This document shows positions 16,851-26,127 of a DNA stretch of 64,000 bases, piece after piece. Source of the DNA: Bin75 sp965212135 (GTDB taxonomy: Bacteria > Nitrospirota > Nitrospiria > Nitrospirales > UBA8639); NCBI GenBank assembly GCA_965212135.1, contig OZ243044.1:372001-436000 (forward strand). Direction: 5' to 3'. Both the position numbers and the translations under genes were made by a program. Below the pieces are notes generated by a model. That model was given only the letters and a program-made list of their open reading frames with translations, was not told the DNA's origin and did no database searches. Position 1 is the first letter of the stretch. The number at the start of each line of letters is the position of its first letter.

Positions 16851-17086
16851 AGTTCGGCAATCGCCTCCCGGAGCATGGTGGTTGTTTTGTCCCGAATGTC
16901 CTCTTCGGACGGCAGATCGAGAATATCGTCTTCAGGCACCGTCAGAAATTTCCGGTTGGCCCCTTTCGTCAGGGAAATCAAAAACCGGCCATTGGAAGGC
17001 ACGGTGGGAATGACCACCGCAACCGCGCCGTCAAGCCCCTTCACCAGCTCACGAAATGTTGCCTGCCCTTCTTCAAAATCTTCCAT
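16847..17086 (-). CDS. Small hypothetical acidic protein
   Basis: 79 residues, no recognised family. Predicted as alpha/beta from the pattern (VAVVIPTVPSNGRFLISLTKG then an acidic C-terminal helix). A purine-rich AAAGGGA lies upstream of the ATG. It overlaps the MBL-fold gene by 4 bp and lies 54 bp after the redoxin gene, in the same operon. Coupling to the downstream gene and the good ribosome site argue it is real. Confidence 0.65.
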   Translation of the reverse strand: MEDFEEGQATFRELVKGLDGAVAVVIPTVPSNGRFLISLTKGANRKFLTVPEDDILDLPSEEDIRDKTTTMLREAIAEL

Positions 17087-17140
17087 GTCGTCCCTTTCAA
17101 TCCCGTCGCGACGCGCCCGAAGACCGCGCGGCGGCCGCGT

Positions 17141-17683
17141 TTATAAAGCTCCGGCTCCCGCCTCCCCGCCGGCCAGCAACGCGTTCACTTCCTCCAGGAT
17201 GGCCGCATGGTTTGCCAACGCCATATTGCCGACGCGCTGCCACCGAATCACGCCGGATTGATCCAGAATATACACGTTCGGAATGAACCGTCCGCCGCCG
17301 TACAGTGTATCCGTGACGCGGTCCGGGTCCGTGAGATACGGATACGTGATGGTCACGGGAAACGTGCCCAGAAACGCCCGCACGTCGGCCTGGGAATCGC
17401 CCGAGGAGTTCACGCCGACCACCGCGACGTTTTGCCCTCGCGTGGCCTCATGGACTTTTTGCAGATTCGTGCTCTGAATCAGGCAGGGTTCGCAAATGTG
17501 GAACAGGCCAAGCACCACGACCCGGCCCCGCAAGTCCTTCAACGACACGGACGCGCCGGTGATTGAGGTGAGCGAAAACGCCGGCGCCGGCTCGCCGACC
17601 TTAAAGAATCCTCCGGCCCAGGCGGACGAAGACACGACGAGGAGCAACGCAAGACCGGCAAACGAAACACGGTGACGTTTCAT
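17141..17683 (-). CDS. Exported thioredoxin-fold redoxin (TlpA/AhpC-TSA type)
   Basis: 180 residues with a clear signal peptide (LALLLVVSSSAWA). The mature part starts FKVGEPAPAFSLTSITG, the redoxin/AhpC-TSA entry strand. The redox site is HICEPC (CxxC, residues ~63-66), placed as in TlpA/ResA-like thiol oxidoreductases. It should act in the periplasm on disulfides or as a peroxide reductase. The CxxC spacing favours a thiol-disulfide role. The start is supported by GGAGG 5 nt upstream of the ATG. First gene of the operon running to the O-methyltransferase. Confidence 0.83.
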   Translation of the reverse strand: MKRHRVSFAGLALLLVVSSSAWAGGFFKVGEPAPAFSLTSITGASVSLKDLRGRVVVLGLFHICEPCLIQSTNLQKVHEATRGQNVAVVGVNSSGDSQADVRAFLGTFPVTITYPYLTDPDRVTDTLYGGGRFIPNVYILDQSGVIRWQRVGNMALANHAAILEEVNALLAGGEAGAGAL

Positions 17684-18024
17684 GGGATCCTCCGTTGTGG
17701 CGCGCCGGCCCGATGCGGTCGCGCGCCGATAAGAGCCATCAAAGACGTCCCGAATCTTAACACATGGTTTTTTCGCCGGGCAATCAAACGAAAGGGGATT
17801 CTAGACTTGACACCTCAAAACCCCGAACCGTCATTCCCGCGAAGAGCCTGCCCCCGGCTTGAACGGGGGCGGGAATTCAGAGGGGGCATGCCAAGGCGAG
17901 GATGGATTCCCGATTGAAGATGTCGGGAATGACGGAGGAGAGCATTGCGGGCATGACAAAGACGACGGTTCATGGGCTGATGAGTCAAAGAGATCATTCC
18001 CAACCGAAACCTAGTCGGCGACCA
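17684..18024. other. Intergenic region with composite repeat
   Basis: Between the redoxin start and the purF stop. The centre holds a composite palindromic repeat (17833-17930). The rest shows no open gene or RNA feature I can support. Confidence 0.5.
17833..17930. repeat. Composite palindromic repeat with inserted GC stem
   Basis: The first palindrome begins ATTCCCGCGAAGAG, contains the CCTGCCCCCG/CGGGGGCGGG stem, and closes GGGCGGGAAT. A linker CCAAGGCGAGGATGG and a second 25-bp palindrome ATTCCCGATTG...GTCGGGAAT (17906-17930) follow. The same two-palindrome plan occurs at 29.4, 29.6 and 63.5 kb. Confidence 0.75.
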
Positions 18025-19518
18025 TCACCTGTTTGAACCGTCGGCCTCAAACAGGCCCAACTGATTGGCTTCGGCTTTGGTCAGGGGGATGGGGTATTGC
18101 TCGGTAAAGCAGGCGTGGCAGTAGTGGTCGTTGCGGCCCGGAACGGCATTGAGCATCCCTTCCAGGCTCAAGTAATGGAGGCTGTCGGCGGTGACGTAAT
18201 TGCGGATTTCTTCGACGGCATGGCTCGACCCGATCAGCTCCTTCTGCGTGGGCGTGTCAATGCCGTAAAAACACGGCGAAATCGTCGGCGGCGAACTCAC
18301 GCGCATATGCACTTCTTTCGCCCCGGCGTTGCGAAGCATTTTGACGATTTTTCGGCTGGTCGTGCCGCGGACAAGGGAATCATCCACCACCACCACGCGG
18401 CGGCCCGTGACAATGCCGGGCACCACGTTCAATTTCAACTTCACGCCAAAGTGCCGGATGGCCTGTTCCGGTTCAATAAACGTTCGTCCCACGTAATGAT
18501 TCCGCGTCAACCCGATTTCAAACGGAATGCCCGACCCTTCGGCATAGCCCAGCGCCGCCGGCACGCCGGAGTCCGGAACGGGAATGACGATGTCGGCGAC
18601 GACGTGCGCTTCTTTGGCCAACTGGCGGCCCAGGGCTTTGCGAATGGGATACACGGTGTGGTCGCCGAAGATGCGGGAATCCGGCCGCGCGAAATAGACG
18701 TATTCAAATACGCATTTTGCGGGACGCTCGGGCATGACAAAGGGATGATGCGAGGCCATCCCTTTGTCATTGATGACGATGATTTCCCCCGGTTCGACTT
18801 CCCGCACAAACTCGGCTCCCATGAGATCAAACGCACAGGTCTCCGACGCCACGACCCAGGCGTCCTTGAATTTTCCGAGGCACAACGGCCGGAAGCCGTA
18901 TGGGTCGCGCACGGCGACCAGGTCATGATCGGTGAGCATCACCAGCGAATACGCCCCGCGCACCAGGGAAAGCGCCTCAATCGCCCGCACCAGGAACGTA
19001 TCGCCTTTGGAATGGGCGATGAGATGGACGATCACTTCCGTGTCGGAATCGGATTGAAAAATAGAGCCATAGGCTTCGAGTTCACTGCGAAGCATGGACG
19101 CATTCGTAAGATTGCCGTTGTGCGCCATGGCCAGGTTCCCGAAGGCAAAATTGACGGTCAGCGGCTGCACGTTGCGAAGGAGGCTCTCTCCGGAAGTGGA
19201 ATAGCGATTGTGGCCGATGGCTTTGTCTCCGCGCAGGCGGCGAATGTCTGTTTTACCGAAAATATCCGCGACGAGTCCCATGCCCTTTTCCATGTGGAAA
19301 TTCCGGCCGTCCGACGAGACAATGCCCGAACTTTCCTGCCCGCGATGCTGAAGCGCGTACAACCCCAGATACGTGAAGTTGGCGGCCTCCCGATGCCCGT
19401 AAATCCCGAACACCGCGCATTCATCATGAAATTTATCGGGGGTTGCCGGTCGAAGCGGTTCGTTCCGCCGCATGGAAGACGGGGGCGGGGCGCCGAATGC
19501 GGGGAAACGGTTCTTCAT
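18025..19518 (-). CDS. purF: Amidophosphoribosyltransferase, probable [4Fe-4S] type
   Basis: First committed enzyme of purine synthesis. It converts PRPP and glutamine to phosphoribosylamine. The N-terminal glutaminase begins at the Cys of DECAVFGIYGH. The ~35 residues before it should be a propeptide that is cut off, as in Bacillus PurF. The PRPP loop is VVVVDDSLVRGTTSR. Cysteines in KCVFEYV, SPCFYG and the pair HYCHACF match the places that bind the iron-sulfur cluster in the Bacillus-type enzyme. ATG 19518 has GGAG 10 nt upstream. It follows purL by 16 bp on the same strand. Confidence 0.95.
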   Translation of the reverse strand: MKNRFPAFGAPPPSSMRRNEPLRPATPDKFHDECAVFGIYGHREAANFTYLGLYALQHRGQESSGIVSSDGRNFHMEKGMGLVADIFGKTDIRRLRGDKAIGHNRYSTSGESLLRNVQPLTVNFAFGNLAMAHNGNLTNASMLRSELEAYGSIFQSDSDTEVIVHLIAHSKGDTFLVRAIEALSLVRGAYSLVMLTDHDLVAVRDPYGFRPLCLGKFKDAWVVASETCAFDLMGAEFVREVEPGEIIVINDKGMASHHPFVMPERPAKCVFEYVYFARPDSRIFGDHTVYPIRKALGRQLAKEAHVVADIVIPVPDSGVPAALGYAEGSGIPFEIGLTRNHYVGRTFIEPEQAIRHFGVKLKLNVVPGIVTGRRVVVVDDSLVRGTTSRKIVKMLRNAGAKEVHMRVSSPPTISPCFYGIDTPTQKELIGSSHAVEEIRNYVTADSLHYLSLEGMLNAVPGRNDHYCHACFTEQYPIPLTKAEANQLGLFEADGSNR

Positions 19519-19534
19519 GTTCGACGGTCTCCGT

Positions 19535-21802
19535 CTAGGCCAGGAGTTTGCGTTCCAAACTGTGGCTCCATCGCTCAAACAACGCCGCAACCGGAACCGC
19601 CACCGCCCTCCCCGGCTGCCCGCCGGCGGACCCGCGGATTTGAATCACCAGATCTTCTCCGCCGACGCCGCCAACGTCCCGGGCGGGCACGCCATAGTCC
19701 ACGGCAATGGCCAGCACGCGCTCGGCATGAGCGGGCGAGACCGAAAGCACGACCCGCGAAGGACTCTCGCCGAACAACAGGGCATCCGTGCGAAGCCCGT
19801 TCGCGTCAAGCTGCATCACCGCGCCGACCGGTTTCCCTTCGACGACCTGCGGTCCAAAACAACATTCCGCCACGGCCACCGCCAATCCGCCGTCCGAACA
19901 ATCATGCGCCGATTGCACCAGACCGTCCTCAATCAACCGCAGCACGCAATCATGCAGGGCTTTCTCCGTCTCAAGATTGAGCCACGGCGGCGCCCCCTGC
20001 TCCCGATGCCGCACGACTTTCAGGTATTCGGTGCCGCCCAAATCTTCCCTGGTGTCTCCCAGCAGAAGAATCCGGTCGCCGGGCTGTTGAAACCATTGGG
20101 TGGCGACGCGGTCGGCCGGCTCGATAAGCCCCACCATGCCGATAATCGGCGTGGGATAAATAGACAGGCCGTTGGTTTCGTTATACAGGCTGACGTTGCC
20201 GCTGACAACGGGAACGCCAAAAGCCCGGCAGGCGTCGGCAATCCCTTCAATGGCCAGCGTCAACTGCCACATCACGTCCGGACGCTCGGGGTTCCCAAAA
20301 TTCAGGCAATCCGTCACGCCGACGGGCCGGGCGCCCGAACACGCCAAATTGCGGGCCGCTTCCGCGACGGCCAGCATCCCGCCCACATACGGATTCAAGA
20401 GACAATAGCGGCTGTTGCCGTCCGTGGTCATCGCCAGCGCCTTGTCGGTGCCTTTGACGCGCACCACGGCCGCGTCCGATCCCGGACGCACCATGGTATT
20501 GACGCCCACCATGTGGTCATATTGCCGGTACACCCAGGCCTTGCCGGCAATCGTCGGCGAGTCGAGCAACTGCAACAGGACGTCCTCCGCGTTCGCGACG
20601 TCGGGCAGGCTCTCAATCGTCAGAGATTGCAACAGGTCCTGGTAGCCGGGCGGCGCAATCGGACGCTCGTATCGGGGACTCTCATCCGTCAAGGCCCTGG
20701 CCGCGATTTCCGCCACGACGCGTCCGTGTTCCTTGACGCGGACCGTGCCGTCATCCGTGACCCGCCCGATCACCGCCGCGTCAATCCCCCATTTTTCGCA
20801 AATCGCAATGACCTGGTCTTCCTGTCCGGCCTTGGCCACAAGCAACATGCGTTCCTGTGATTCCGAGAGCAGCAGTTCATAGGGCGTCATCTTCGGCTCG
20901 CGGCGCGGCACGTCGGCCAATTCCAGTTCAATGCCCGTTCCCGCCCGCGCGGCCATTTCGCAGGACGCGCCCGTGAGGCCGCCCGCCCCAAGATCCTGAA
21001 TGCCGGCCAGCAGATCCCGGTCTAAAAATTCCAGGCACGTTTCCAAGAGCAGTTTTTCCAGAAAAGGGTCGCCGACCTGCACGTTCGGTCTTTTCTGTTC
21101 CGACGCATCGTTAAAACTGTCCGAGGCCATCGTGGCGCCGTGGATGCCGTCCCGTCCGGTTTTCGCGCCAATATACAGCACCGGGTTGCCGATGCCTTTG
21201 GCCGCGCCCCGCAGCAATTGATCGGTACGCACCAGCCCCAGACAGAACACGTTCACCAACGGGTTCCTGGAATAGATGTCGTGAAAGGCCATTTCGCCGC
21301 CGATTGTCGGCACGCCGACACAGTTGCCGTACCAGGCAATCCCGGACACCACGCCTTTCACCAGATGACGATTGCTGGGCAGGTCCGGTTCGCCGAACCG
21401 AAGAGAATCAAGCAACGCGATCGGCCGCGCGCCCATCGTGAAAATGTCCCGCAGGATGCCGCCGACTCCGGTCGCCGCCCCCTGAAAGGGTTCAATAAAC
21501 GACGGGTGATTATGAGATTCCATTTTAAATACCGCGGACAGTCCGTCTCCAATATCCACGGCGCCGGCGTTTTCCCCCGGCCCTTGGACGACCCGCTCCC
21601 CTTCGGTGGGAAACCGCTTCAAATGGACCCGCGAGCTTTTGTACGAACAATGCTCGCTCCACATCACCGAAAAAATCCCGAGTTCCGTCAGATTGGGCTC
21701 GCGTCCCAACTGCGCAAGGATCCGCTCATACTCCTCCTCCGTCAGCCCGTGCCGCGCGATGACCTCCGGCGTGATGTCAGTCTGCGAGTTCGGCATACCC
21801 AT
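19535..21802 (-). CDS. purL: Phosphoribosylformylglycinamidine synthase subunit PurL (small type)
   Basis: ATP-dependent amidation of FGAR to FGAM in purine synthesis. 755 residues is the size of the small PurL, which works with separate PurQ and PurS. Neither is in this window. Signature pieces: MWSEHCSYKSSR near residue 48, VVQGPGENAGAVDIGDG, KMESHNHPS, GVGGILRDIFTMGARPIA, and HDCSDGGLAVAVAE. The stop of the upstream methyltransferase gene is 30 bp away in an AT-rich gap with no clear Shine-Dalgarno. purF follows, giving a purL-purF order. Confidence 0.96.
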   Translation of the reverse strand: MGMPNSQTDITPEVIARHGLTEEEYERILAQLGREPNLTELGIFSVMWSEHCSYKSSRVHLKRFPTEGERVVQGPGENAGAVDIGDGLSAVFKMESHNHPSFIEPFQGAATGVGGILRDIFTMGARPIALLDSLRFGEPDLPSNRHLVKGVVSGIAWYGNCVGVPTIGGEMAFHDIYSRNPLVNVFCLGLVRTDQLLRGAAKGIGNPVLYIGAKTGRDGIHGATMASDSFNDASEQKRPNVQVGDPFLEKLLLETCLEFLDRDLLAGIQDLGAGGLTGASCEMAARAGTGIELELADVPRREPKMTPYELLLSESQERMLLVAKAGQEDQVIAICEKWGIDAAVIGRVTDDGTVRVKEHGRVVAEIAARALTDESPRYERPIAPPGYQDLLQSLTIESLPDVANAEDVLLQLLDSPTIAGKAWVYRQYDHMVGVNTMVRPGSDAAVVRVKGTDKALAMTTDGNSRYCLLNPYVGGMLAVAEAARNLACSGARPVGVTDCLNFGNPERPDVMWQLTLAIEGIADACRAFGVPVVSGNVSLYNETNGLSIYPTPIIGMVGLIEPADRVATQWFQQPGDRILLLGDTREDLGGTEYLKVVRHREQGAPPWLNLETEKALHDCVLRLIEDGLVQSAHDCSDGGLAVAVAECCFGPQVVEGKPVGAVMQLDANGLRTDALLFGESPSRVVLSVSPAHAERVLAIAVDYGVPARDVGGVGGEDLVIQIRGSAGGQPGRAVAVPVAALFERWSHSLERKLLA

Positions 21803-21832
21803 AAAATTAAAGCAAAACTTTAATAATTGAAA

Positions 21833-22735
21833 TCAGGGCCGTGTGCCGGGATTGATTCCCGCGATATACGCAATCCACGACAAATCGGCTTCGCCATTTT
21901 CCACCCGATGATAGGTGCCGGTGCCGTCGCCGGTTTCGGGGTCTGTGCCTTCCCACAGGAAATGCACGTCATGGAACCCCGCCTCCTTCATTAACTCCAT
22001 GACGTCGGGAAGGGTCCACATCCGCCAGTCATAGACAAAGGCGTTGCGTAGTTCACTCTTATCCCGAAAGGCGAAATGAATACGGGCGGTGCAGAAGTAC
22101 GTGGCCGGATCAAAGGCGTCCTGATCCCAGACAAAGGTAAAATCGCCAATACCGTCATCATCGGGGTTCTCAATCTCACGGGTTTCTTCCAGCAACACCT
22201 GGCTTTCGCTCCCGCCCCAAATATCCAGCACAAACATGCCGCCGGGCCGCAGGGATGCTTTCGTTCGCTTGAAATAGCGAAGCAGCGTGGGCCGGTCCTT
22301 GAACGCCATGTAGCTGAAATTCATCGCCACCGTCAGTTGGACTTCCGGTGGATGAACGTCCAGAACGTTTCCCTGAATCAGGGTCAGGCGTTGTTGCTGG
22401 TCGGCGGTCAGGCCCGACGCATTGTGTGCGATACCCCACTGGAGCGTGGCCTCATCCAGATCAATGCCGACGGCCCGGTTCTCGGAATGGCGGGTCACGA
22501 AATACGCGGCGAACGCGGCGGTGCCGCAGAAGTCTTCGCGCAACAGTCGAAGGGGCTGTCCGGTATAATCCTCAAAATACGAAACCAGCAATGGAACGTC
22601 GTGGTCGGGACTTTGCACACTTTTTTGATACAGGACGTGGGGGTCGGCCCGGTCGGCCATGACCGGGCGCGCGGCGGCGCGCGGCTTGTCCTGTTCCATG
22701 GACGAGTCTTTTTCTTTCATGAACGGTTCAATCAT
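21833..22735 (-). CDS. Class I SAM-dependent methyltransferase
   Basis: 300 residues. The SAM-binding core is seen in LLREDFCGTAAFAAYF (motif I, in the variant DFCGT form), VGIDLDEATLQWG, LTLIQGNVLDV and LRPGGMFVLDIWGG. The N-terminal ~25 residues are charged and poorly conserved, so the start may be a little later (for example the ATG at 22720). The substrate is unknown. It lies 30 bp upstream of purL, but a functional link to purine synthesis is not evident. It is divergent from the subtilase gene with 58 bp between. Confidence 0.8.
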   Translation of the reverse strand: MIEPFMKEKDSSMEQDKPRAAARPVMADRADPHVLYQKSVQSPDHDVPLLVSYFEDYTGQPLRLLREDFCGTAAFAAYFVTRHSENRAVGIDLDEATLQWGIAHNASGLTADQQQRLTLIQGNVLDVHPPEVQLTVAMNFSYMAFKDRPTLLRYFKRTKASLRPGGMFVLDIWGGSESQVLLEETREIENPDDDGIGDFTFVWDQDAFDPATYFCTARIHFAFRDKSELRNAFVYDWRMWTLPDVMELMKEAGFHDVHFLWEGTDPETGDGTGTYHRVENGEADLSWIAYIAGINPGTRP

Positions 22736-22793
22736 CGCCGACCTGCCGGTGAACGATATGGAAATAGTTTGTGAATAAAGGTATCATACGGGA

Positions 22794-25316
22794 ATGATGG
22801 AATCGGACGCCAGAGGCTTTTTTATCAAATATGCCGTCCCGGCCATCGTCGCGCTTTGCGCCATCCTTGACGGTTGCGCCAGTGGCGGGGGCGGCGGTGG
22901 TGGCGGTGGTGGTGGCGCGCCCCCAAGCTCGGGACCCCTTACACCCCGCGTATCGCCGGATACATCATTCATTCAATCCGACGACCTTACTTTTGACGAC
23001 GACAGGATGGGCTTTGAATTATCCGCGGAATACACCGTCAGGTACACCATTGTCGCCACGGGCGAAAGGCGCACCGACACCCACCTGGACAGGATCAACG
23101 CCGCAGCCGCCTACGCGCGCGGCGCCACCGGGGCGGGCGAGACGATTTTGATTATGGACAGCGGCATTCGCAGCACCCACCGGGAGTTCACCGAAGGCAT
23201 TTCCACCAAGGTCACCTTTGAGACCGAGACGGGCTACAACCCAGGCAATATGGAGAGATACCACGGCACCGCCGTCACCGCGCTGGCGGCGGGCAGGAAG
23301 GATGGCGGGGCGGGCATGAATGGCCTGAATATGCACGGGGTGGCTTTCGACGCCGATGTGTATTTCAGGGAGGTGAATTTGAGCGACCCGCTACCGGGCT
23401 ATAACCCGTACGAACTGCATCTCGACGGTGCCGCGGAGGACCAGGAGTTTGCTGATTTTATCAGCCCCCTGTTCTCCCGCCCCGAGGGCGCCGTCATCAA
23501 TTTCAGTTTTGGCCGGGATGGTGCCATTTCCCTGTATGAAAGGGGTTTGGTGCGAAACAGGCTGGCGCGCACGGCGGCGGTGCTGGCGCAGGCGGGCACG
23601 CCGGATGCCGACAAAAAAATTGTCGTGTGGGCCGCCGGGAACGCGGGCGGGCGGAGTGATCTGAATGGCGTTGCGGCGCGATTTGATTCCCCGGAACTGC
23701 TGTCGGGTATGAGTGCGTACTTCCCCGAACTGCAAAGCCACGTCCTCGCCGTGGTGGCGCTGGATCAGGATGGCGAGATTGCCGATTACTCAAACCGCTG
23801 CGGCATTGCCAAGGATTTTTGTCTCGCCGCGCCGGGCAGCGACATGCTTTCAACGAATACAAGAAACGGTAACGACCAGGAATATCTCCTGGGCAGCGGC
23901 ACCTCCTTCGCCGCGCCGATGGTCAGCGGCTCGCTGGCCCTGCTGCGCCAGTACTTTCGCGGACAACTCGGCAACACCGACGTGGTCACCCGCCTGCTCG
24001 CCACCGCCAACCGCCGGGGCATCTACGCCGATTCCGACATCTACGGCCACGGTCTCGTGGATCTGGATGCCGCCACGCGCCCTTCCGGAGCGACGAGGGT
24101 ACTGACCGGCATGTCGCTCAATGGCCCGGCGGTCGCCGAGGAATTGAGTTCACTGGCCGGCGGCGCGGCCTTCGGCGACGCCCTCGTCCGCGGGCTGGCG
24201 GGCCATCAGGTCGCCGCCTTTGATGCACTGGACGCGCCCTTCTTCCGGTCCCTGACTGCCTATCTTCGCACCCCGGCGGCCACACGCGCCCGAATCGAAG
24301 ACCGGCTCGGGGCTTTGGGCGCCGACCCGCGCGGCTCCGTGGTGTGGGAGCAGCCGGGGTTCTTCGCGTTCCGCCTGCGCGTTGAACAGACATTCAGCGG
24401 ACAGCACGTGCGCGCGTTGTCGTTTGCCCAACACATTGGAGCCGGGCAGATGTTTCTAAGCCTGCATCATCATCCGGCTTGGCGCCTGGGGTTGCACGCC
24501 GACGGGGTGGTGGAGCCGGGCATGTTCAGCGACGACGCCTTTGCCAGTCCTTATCTCGCCTTCGCGCGCAACGGCGGCAGCGCGGGACTGGAGTGGCCGC
24601 TGGCCGCAGGCTCGGTCCGGGCGGTGGCGTTTCGCGGCGGCGCGCAATGGGGCGAACGGCGCGACCCGGACACGAGCCGGGCGCTGGGAGCCGTGCTGGA
24701 GTACCGGCTCCCGAAACGTCTTCACGGAACTCCCGCGGGCCTGGCCGTGCAAGCCGGCTGGCTGCGGGAACCGGAACGCCTGATGGGAAGCCGCGCGCAC
24801 GGGGCCTTCGGCGCGTTGAGCGGCGGCACCGGGTTTGCGGGGATGAGCGCGCACACGCGCGTCGGACCGCGCTGGAGCGTCTTTGCCGCCACGCACCTGG
24901 GCTGGAGCCATCCGCAGGTGACCGGCCAGGGTCTGCTACAGGACGTTTCTCCGCTGTTAAGCAGCGCGTTCAGCGTCGGAGTCACTGGCCGGGAATTCTG
25001 GCAACGGCATGACCGCGTGTCGCTGCGGGTCTCGCAGCCGTTGCGGGTGGAATCGGGCCATGCCTCGTTGCGCTGGGTCGCGGGCCGCACGCGCCACCGG
25101 CAGGTGCGGCTTCAAGAGGCACGGCTGAACCTGCAGCCATCGGCGCGCCAGGTGGACATGGAACTGGCCTACACGTTGCCCGTGAGTGTGGCGGACCCGA
25201 AGCGGAGCCTGGCCGGGGATGCGTTGAATCTTGCCGCGCTGGCCAGGCACCATCCGAATCACACCCGCGCCGCCACCGAGTTTGCGCTGCTGTTTCGCTG
25301 GCAGCAGGTGTTTTGA
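22794..25316 (+). CDS. Subtilisin-like autotransporter, putative surface lipoprotein (SphB1/NalP-like layout)
   Basis: 840 residues. A short N-terminal hydrophobic segment ends at LDGC (Cys28, lipobox-like although D at -2 is unusual). A run of 11 glycines and a proline/serine linker follow. The peptidase S8 domain has Asp122 in LIMDSGI, His157 in YHGTAV and Ser371 in GSGTSFAAPMVSG. The C-terminal ~290 residues alternate polar and hydrophobic residues and end in FRWQQVF, as in an outer-membrane barrel. SphB1 of Bordetella and NalP of Neisseria share this order (lipid anchor, flexible linker, subtilase, barrel) and cleave other autotransporters. It lies between the two poly-C autotransporter genes. 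The glycine run uses mixed GGN codons, so it should not frameshift easily. Confidence 0.85.
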   Translation: MMESDARGFFIKYAVPAIVALCAILDGCASGGGGGGGGGGGAPPSSGPLTPRVSPDTSFIQSDDLTFDDDRMGFELSAEYTVRYTIVATGERRTDTHLDRINAAAAYARGATGAGETILIMDSGIRSTHREFTEGISTKVTFETETGYNPGNMERYHGTAVTALAAGRKDGGAGMNGLNMHGVAFDADVYFREVNLSDPLPGYNPYELHLDGAAEDQEFADFISPLFSRPEGAVINFSFGRDGAISLYERGLVRNRLARTAAVLAQAGTPDADKKIVVWAAGNAGGRSDLNGVAARFDSPELLSGMSAYFPELQSHVLAVVALDQDGEIADYSNRCGIAKDFCLAAPGSDMLSTNTRNGNDQEYLLGSGTSFAAPMVSGSLALLRQYFRGQLGNTDVVTRLLATANRRGIYADSDIYGHGLVDLDAATRPSGATRVLTGMSLNGPAVAEELSSLAGGAAFGDALVRGLAGHQVAAFDALDAPFFRSLTAYLRTPAATRARIEDRLGALGADPRGSVVWEQPGFFAFRLRVEQTFSGQHVRALSFAQHIGAGQMFLSLHHHPAWRLGLHADGVVEPGMFSDDAFASPYLAFARNGGSAGLEWPLAAGSVRAVAFRGGAQWGERRDPDTSRALGAVLEYRLPKRLHGTPAGLAVQAGWLREPERLMGSRAHGAFGALSGGTGFAGMSAHTRVGPRWSVFAATHLGWSHPQVTGQGLLQDVSPLLSSAFSVGVTGREFWQRHDRVSLRVSQPLRVESGHASLRWVAGRTRHRQVRLQEARLNLQPSARQVDMELAYTLPVSVADPKRSLAGDALNLAALARHHPNHTRAATEFALLFRWQQVF

Positions 25317-25337
25317 ATTGAGGCCCGTGGCCCGATG

Positions 25338-25366
25338 TTGTCCAACCGTTGGTATTCGTTTATGAT
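25338..25366 (+). promoter_or_regulatory. Putative promoter of the DUF3386 gene
   Basis: TTGTCC at 25338-25343, 17-bp spacer, TATGAT at 25361-25366. Located 79 bp before the ATG at 25445. Confidence 0.5.
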
Positions 25367-25444
25367 GCCGTCAGGACCAACGGGTTGGCCGCTCGCGCCG
25401 GCAGCCTGTTCCATGAAGACCCCCCATAAGGAAGGACTGTGAAG

Positions 25445-26116
25445 ATGGAAACCCGCGCACGCGAACAGACCCCCGCCGGCGGCGACGATGATCCCAACGC
25501 TCGTGAACTTTTGCGGCGCGCGTTCGAGAAAACCTCGCGGTGGCCCAAGGGCTTTGGAGGATTTCAGGCCGGCCTCCGCATCAACGTCAACGGCGAAGAA
25601 ACCGTCGGCGCCGTCACGGTGAAGTCTTCAAAAGAGGTTGAGGTGACTCTGCCGAACGAAGAGCTTCAACGATGGGCGCAAGGCCAGATTTCGATGATGG
25701 CCACGCATCGGGGGCCGCGAACCTTTGATGAATCGGACGGGAAATACGTTCTGTCTTTTGCCGGCGGGGAACACCATCCCCAGGGGCCGCGCATTAGTCT
25801 GGGCGATTCCATGGGGTCGTCCTATCGTATCAAAGACAACCGCATCACGCAGATTAACCGGAAGATGCCGCACGTGGCGTTCACCATTAACGTCGAAGAC
25901 AGCGCCCTCACGCAGGATCACACCTATCTCACGACCCGTTACACCGTGTACTACTACTCCCCCAAGGACGGCTCGCTCGCGAACGTCGAAAGTTTTTCCG
26001 ATTCGCACGCCCGAGTCGGCAACGCGGATCTCCCCGCGACCCGCCGCATTATTTCCTATGAAAAAGGCGAGATGGTGACGCGCACCCTCACGTTTGAAAA
26101 CCACAAACCCCTGTAA
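25445..26116 (+). CDS. DUF3386-family protein
   Basis: 223 residues, no signal peptide. The opening ARELLRRAFEKTSRWPKGFGGFQA and the segment MMATHRGPRTFDESDGKYVLSF match what I know of DUF3386, a family found in cyanobacteria and some Nitrospira-like bacteria with no established function. The ATG at 25445 has AAGGAAGGA about 9 nt upstream. A GTG two codons earlier is too close to it. Converges with the TPM-domain gene 11 bp away. Confidence 0.7.
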   Translation: METRAREQTPAGGDDDPNARELLRRAFEKTSRWPKGFGGFQAGLRINVNGEETVGAVTVKSSKEVEVTLPNEELQRWAQGQISMMATHRGPRTFDESDGKYVLSFAGGEHHPQGPRISLGDSMGSSYRIKDNRITQINRKMPHVAFTINVEDSALTQDHTYLTTRYTVYYYSPKDGSLANVESFSDSHARVGNADLPATRRIISYEKGEMVTRTLTFENHKPL

Positions 26117-26127
26117 CACCCGGCACG

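Noticed and set aside
22881..22915. Glycine run of the subtilase as another phase-variable tract
   Set aside because: It is made of mixed GGC/GGT/GGG codons with short G runs only. Slippage would mostly change length by whole codons, so on/off switching is not expected.
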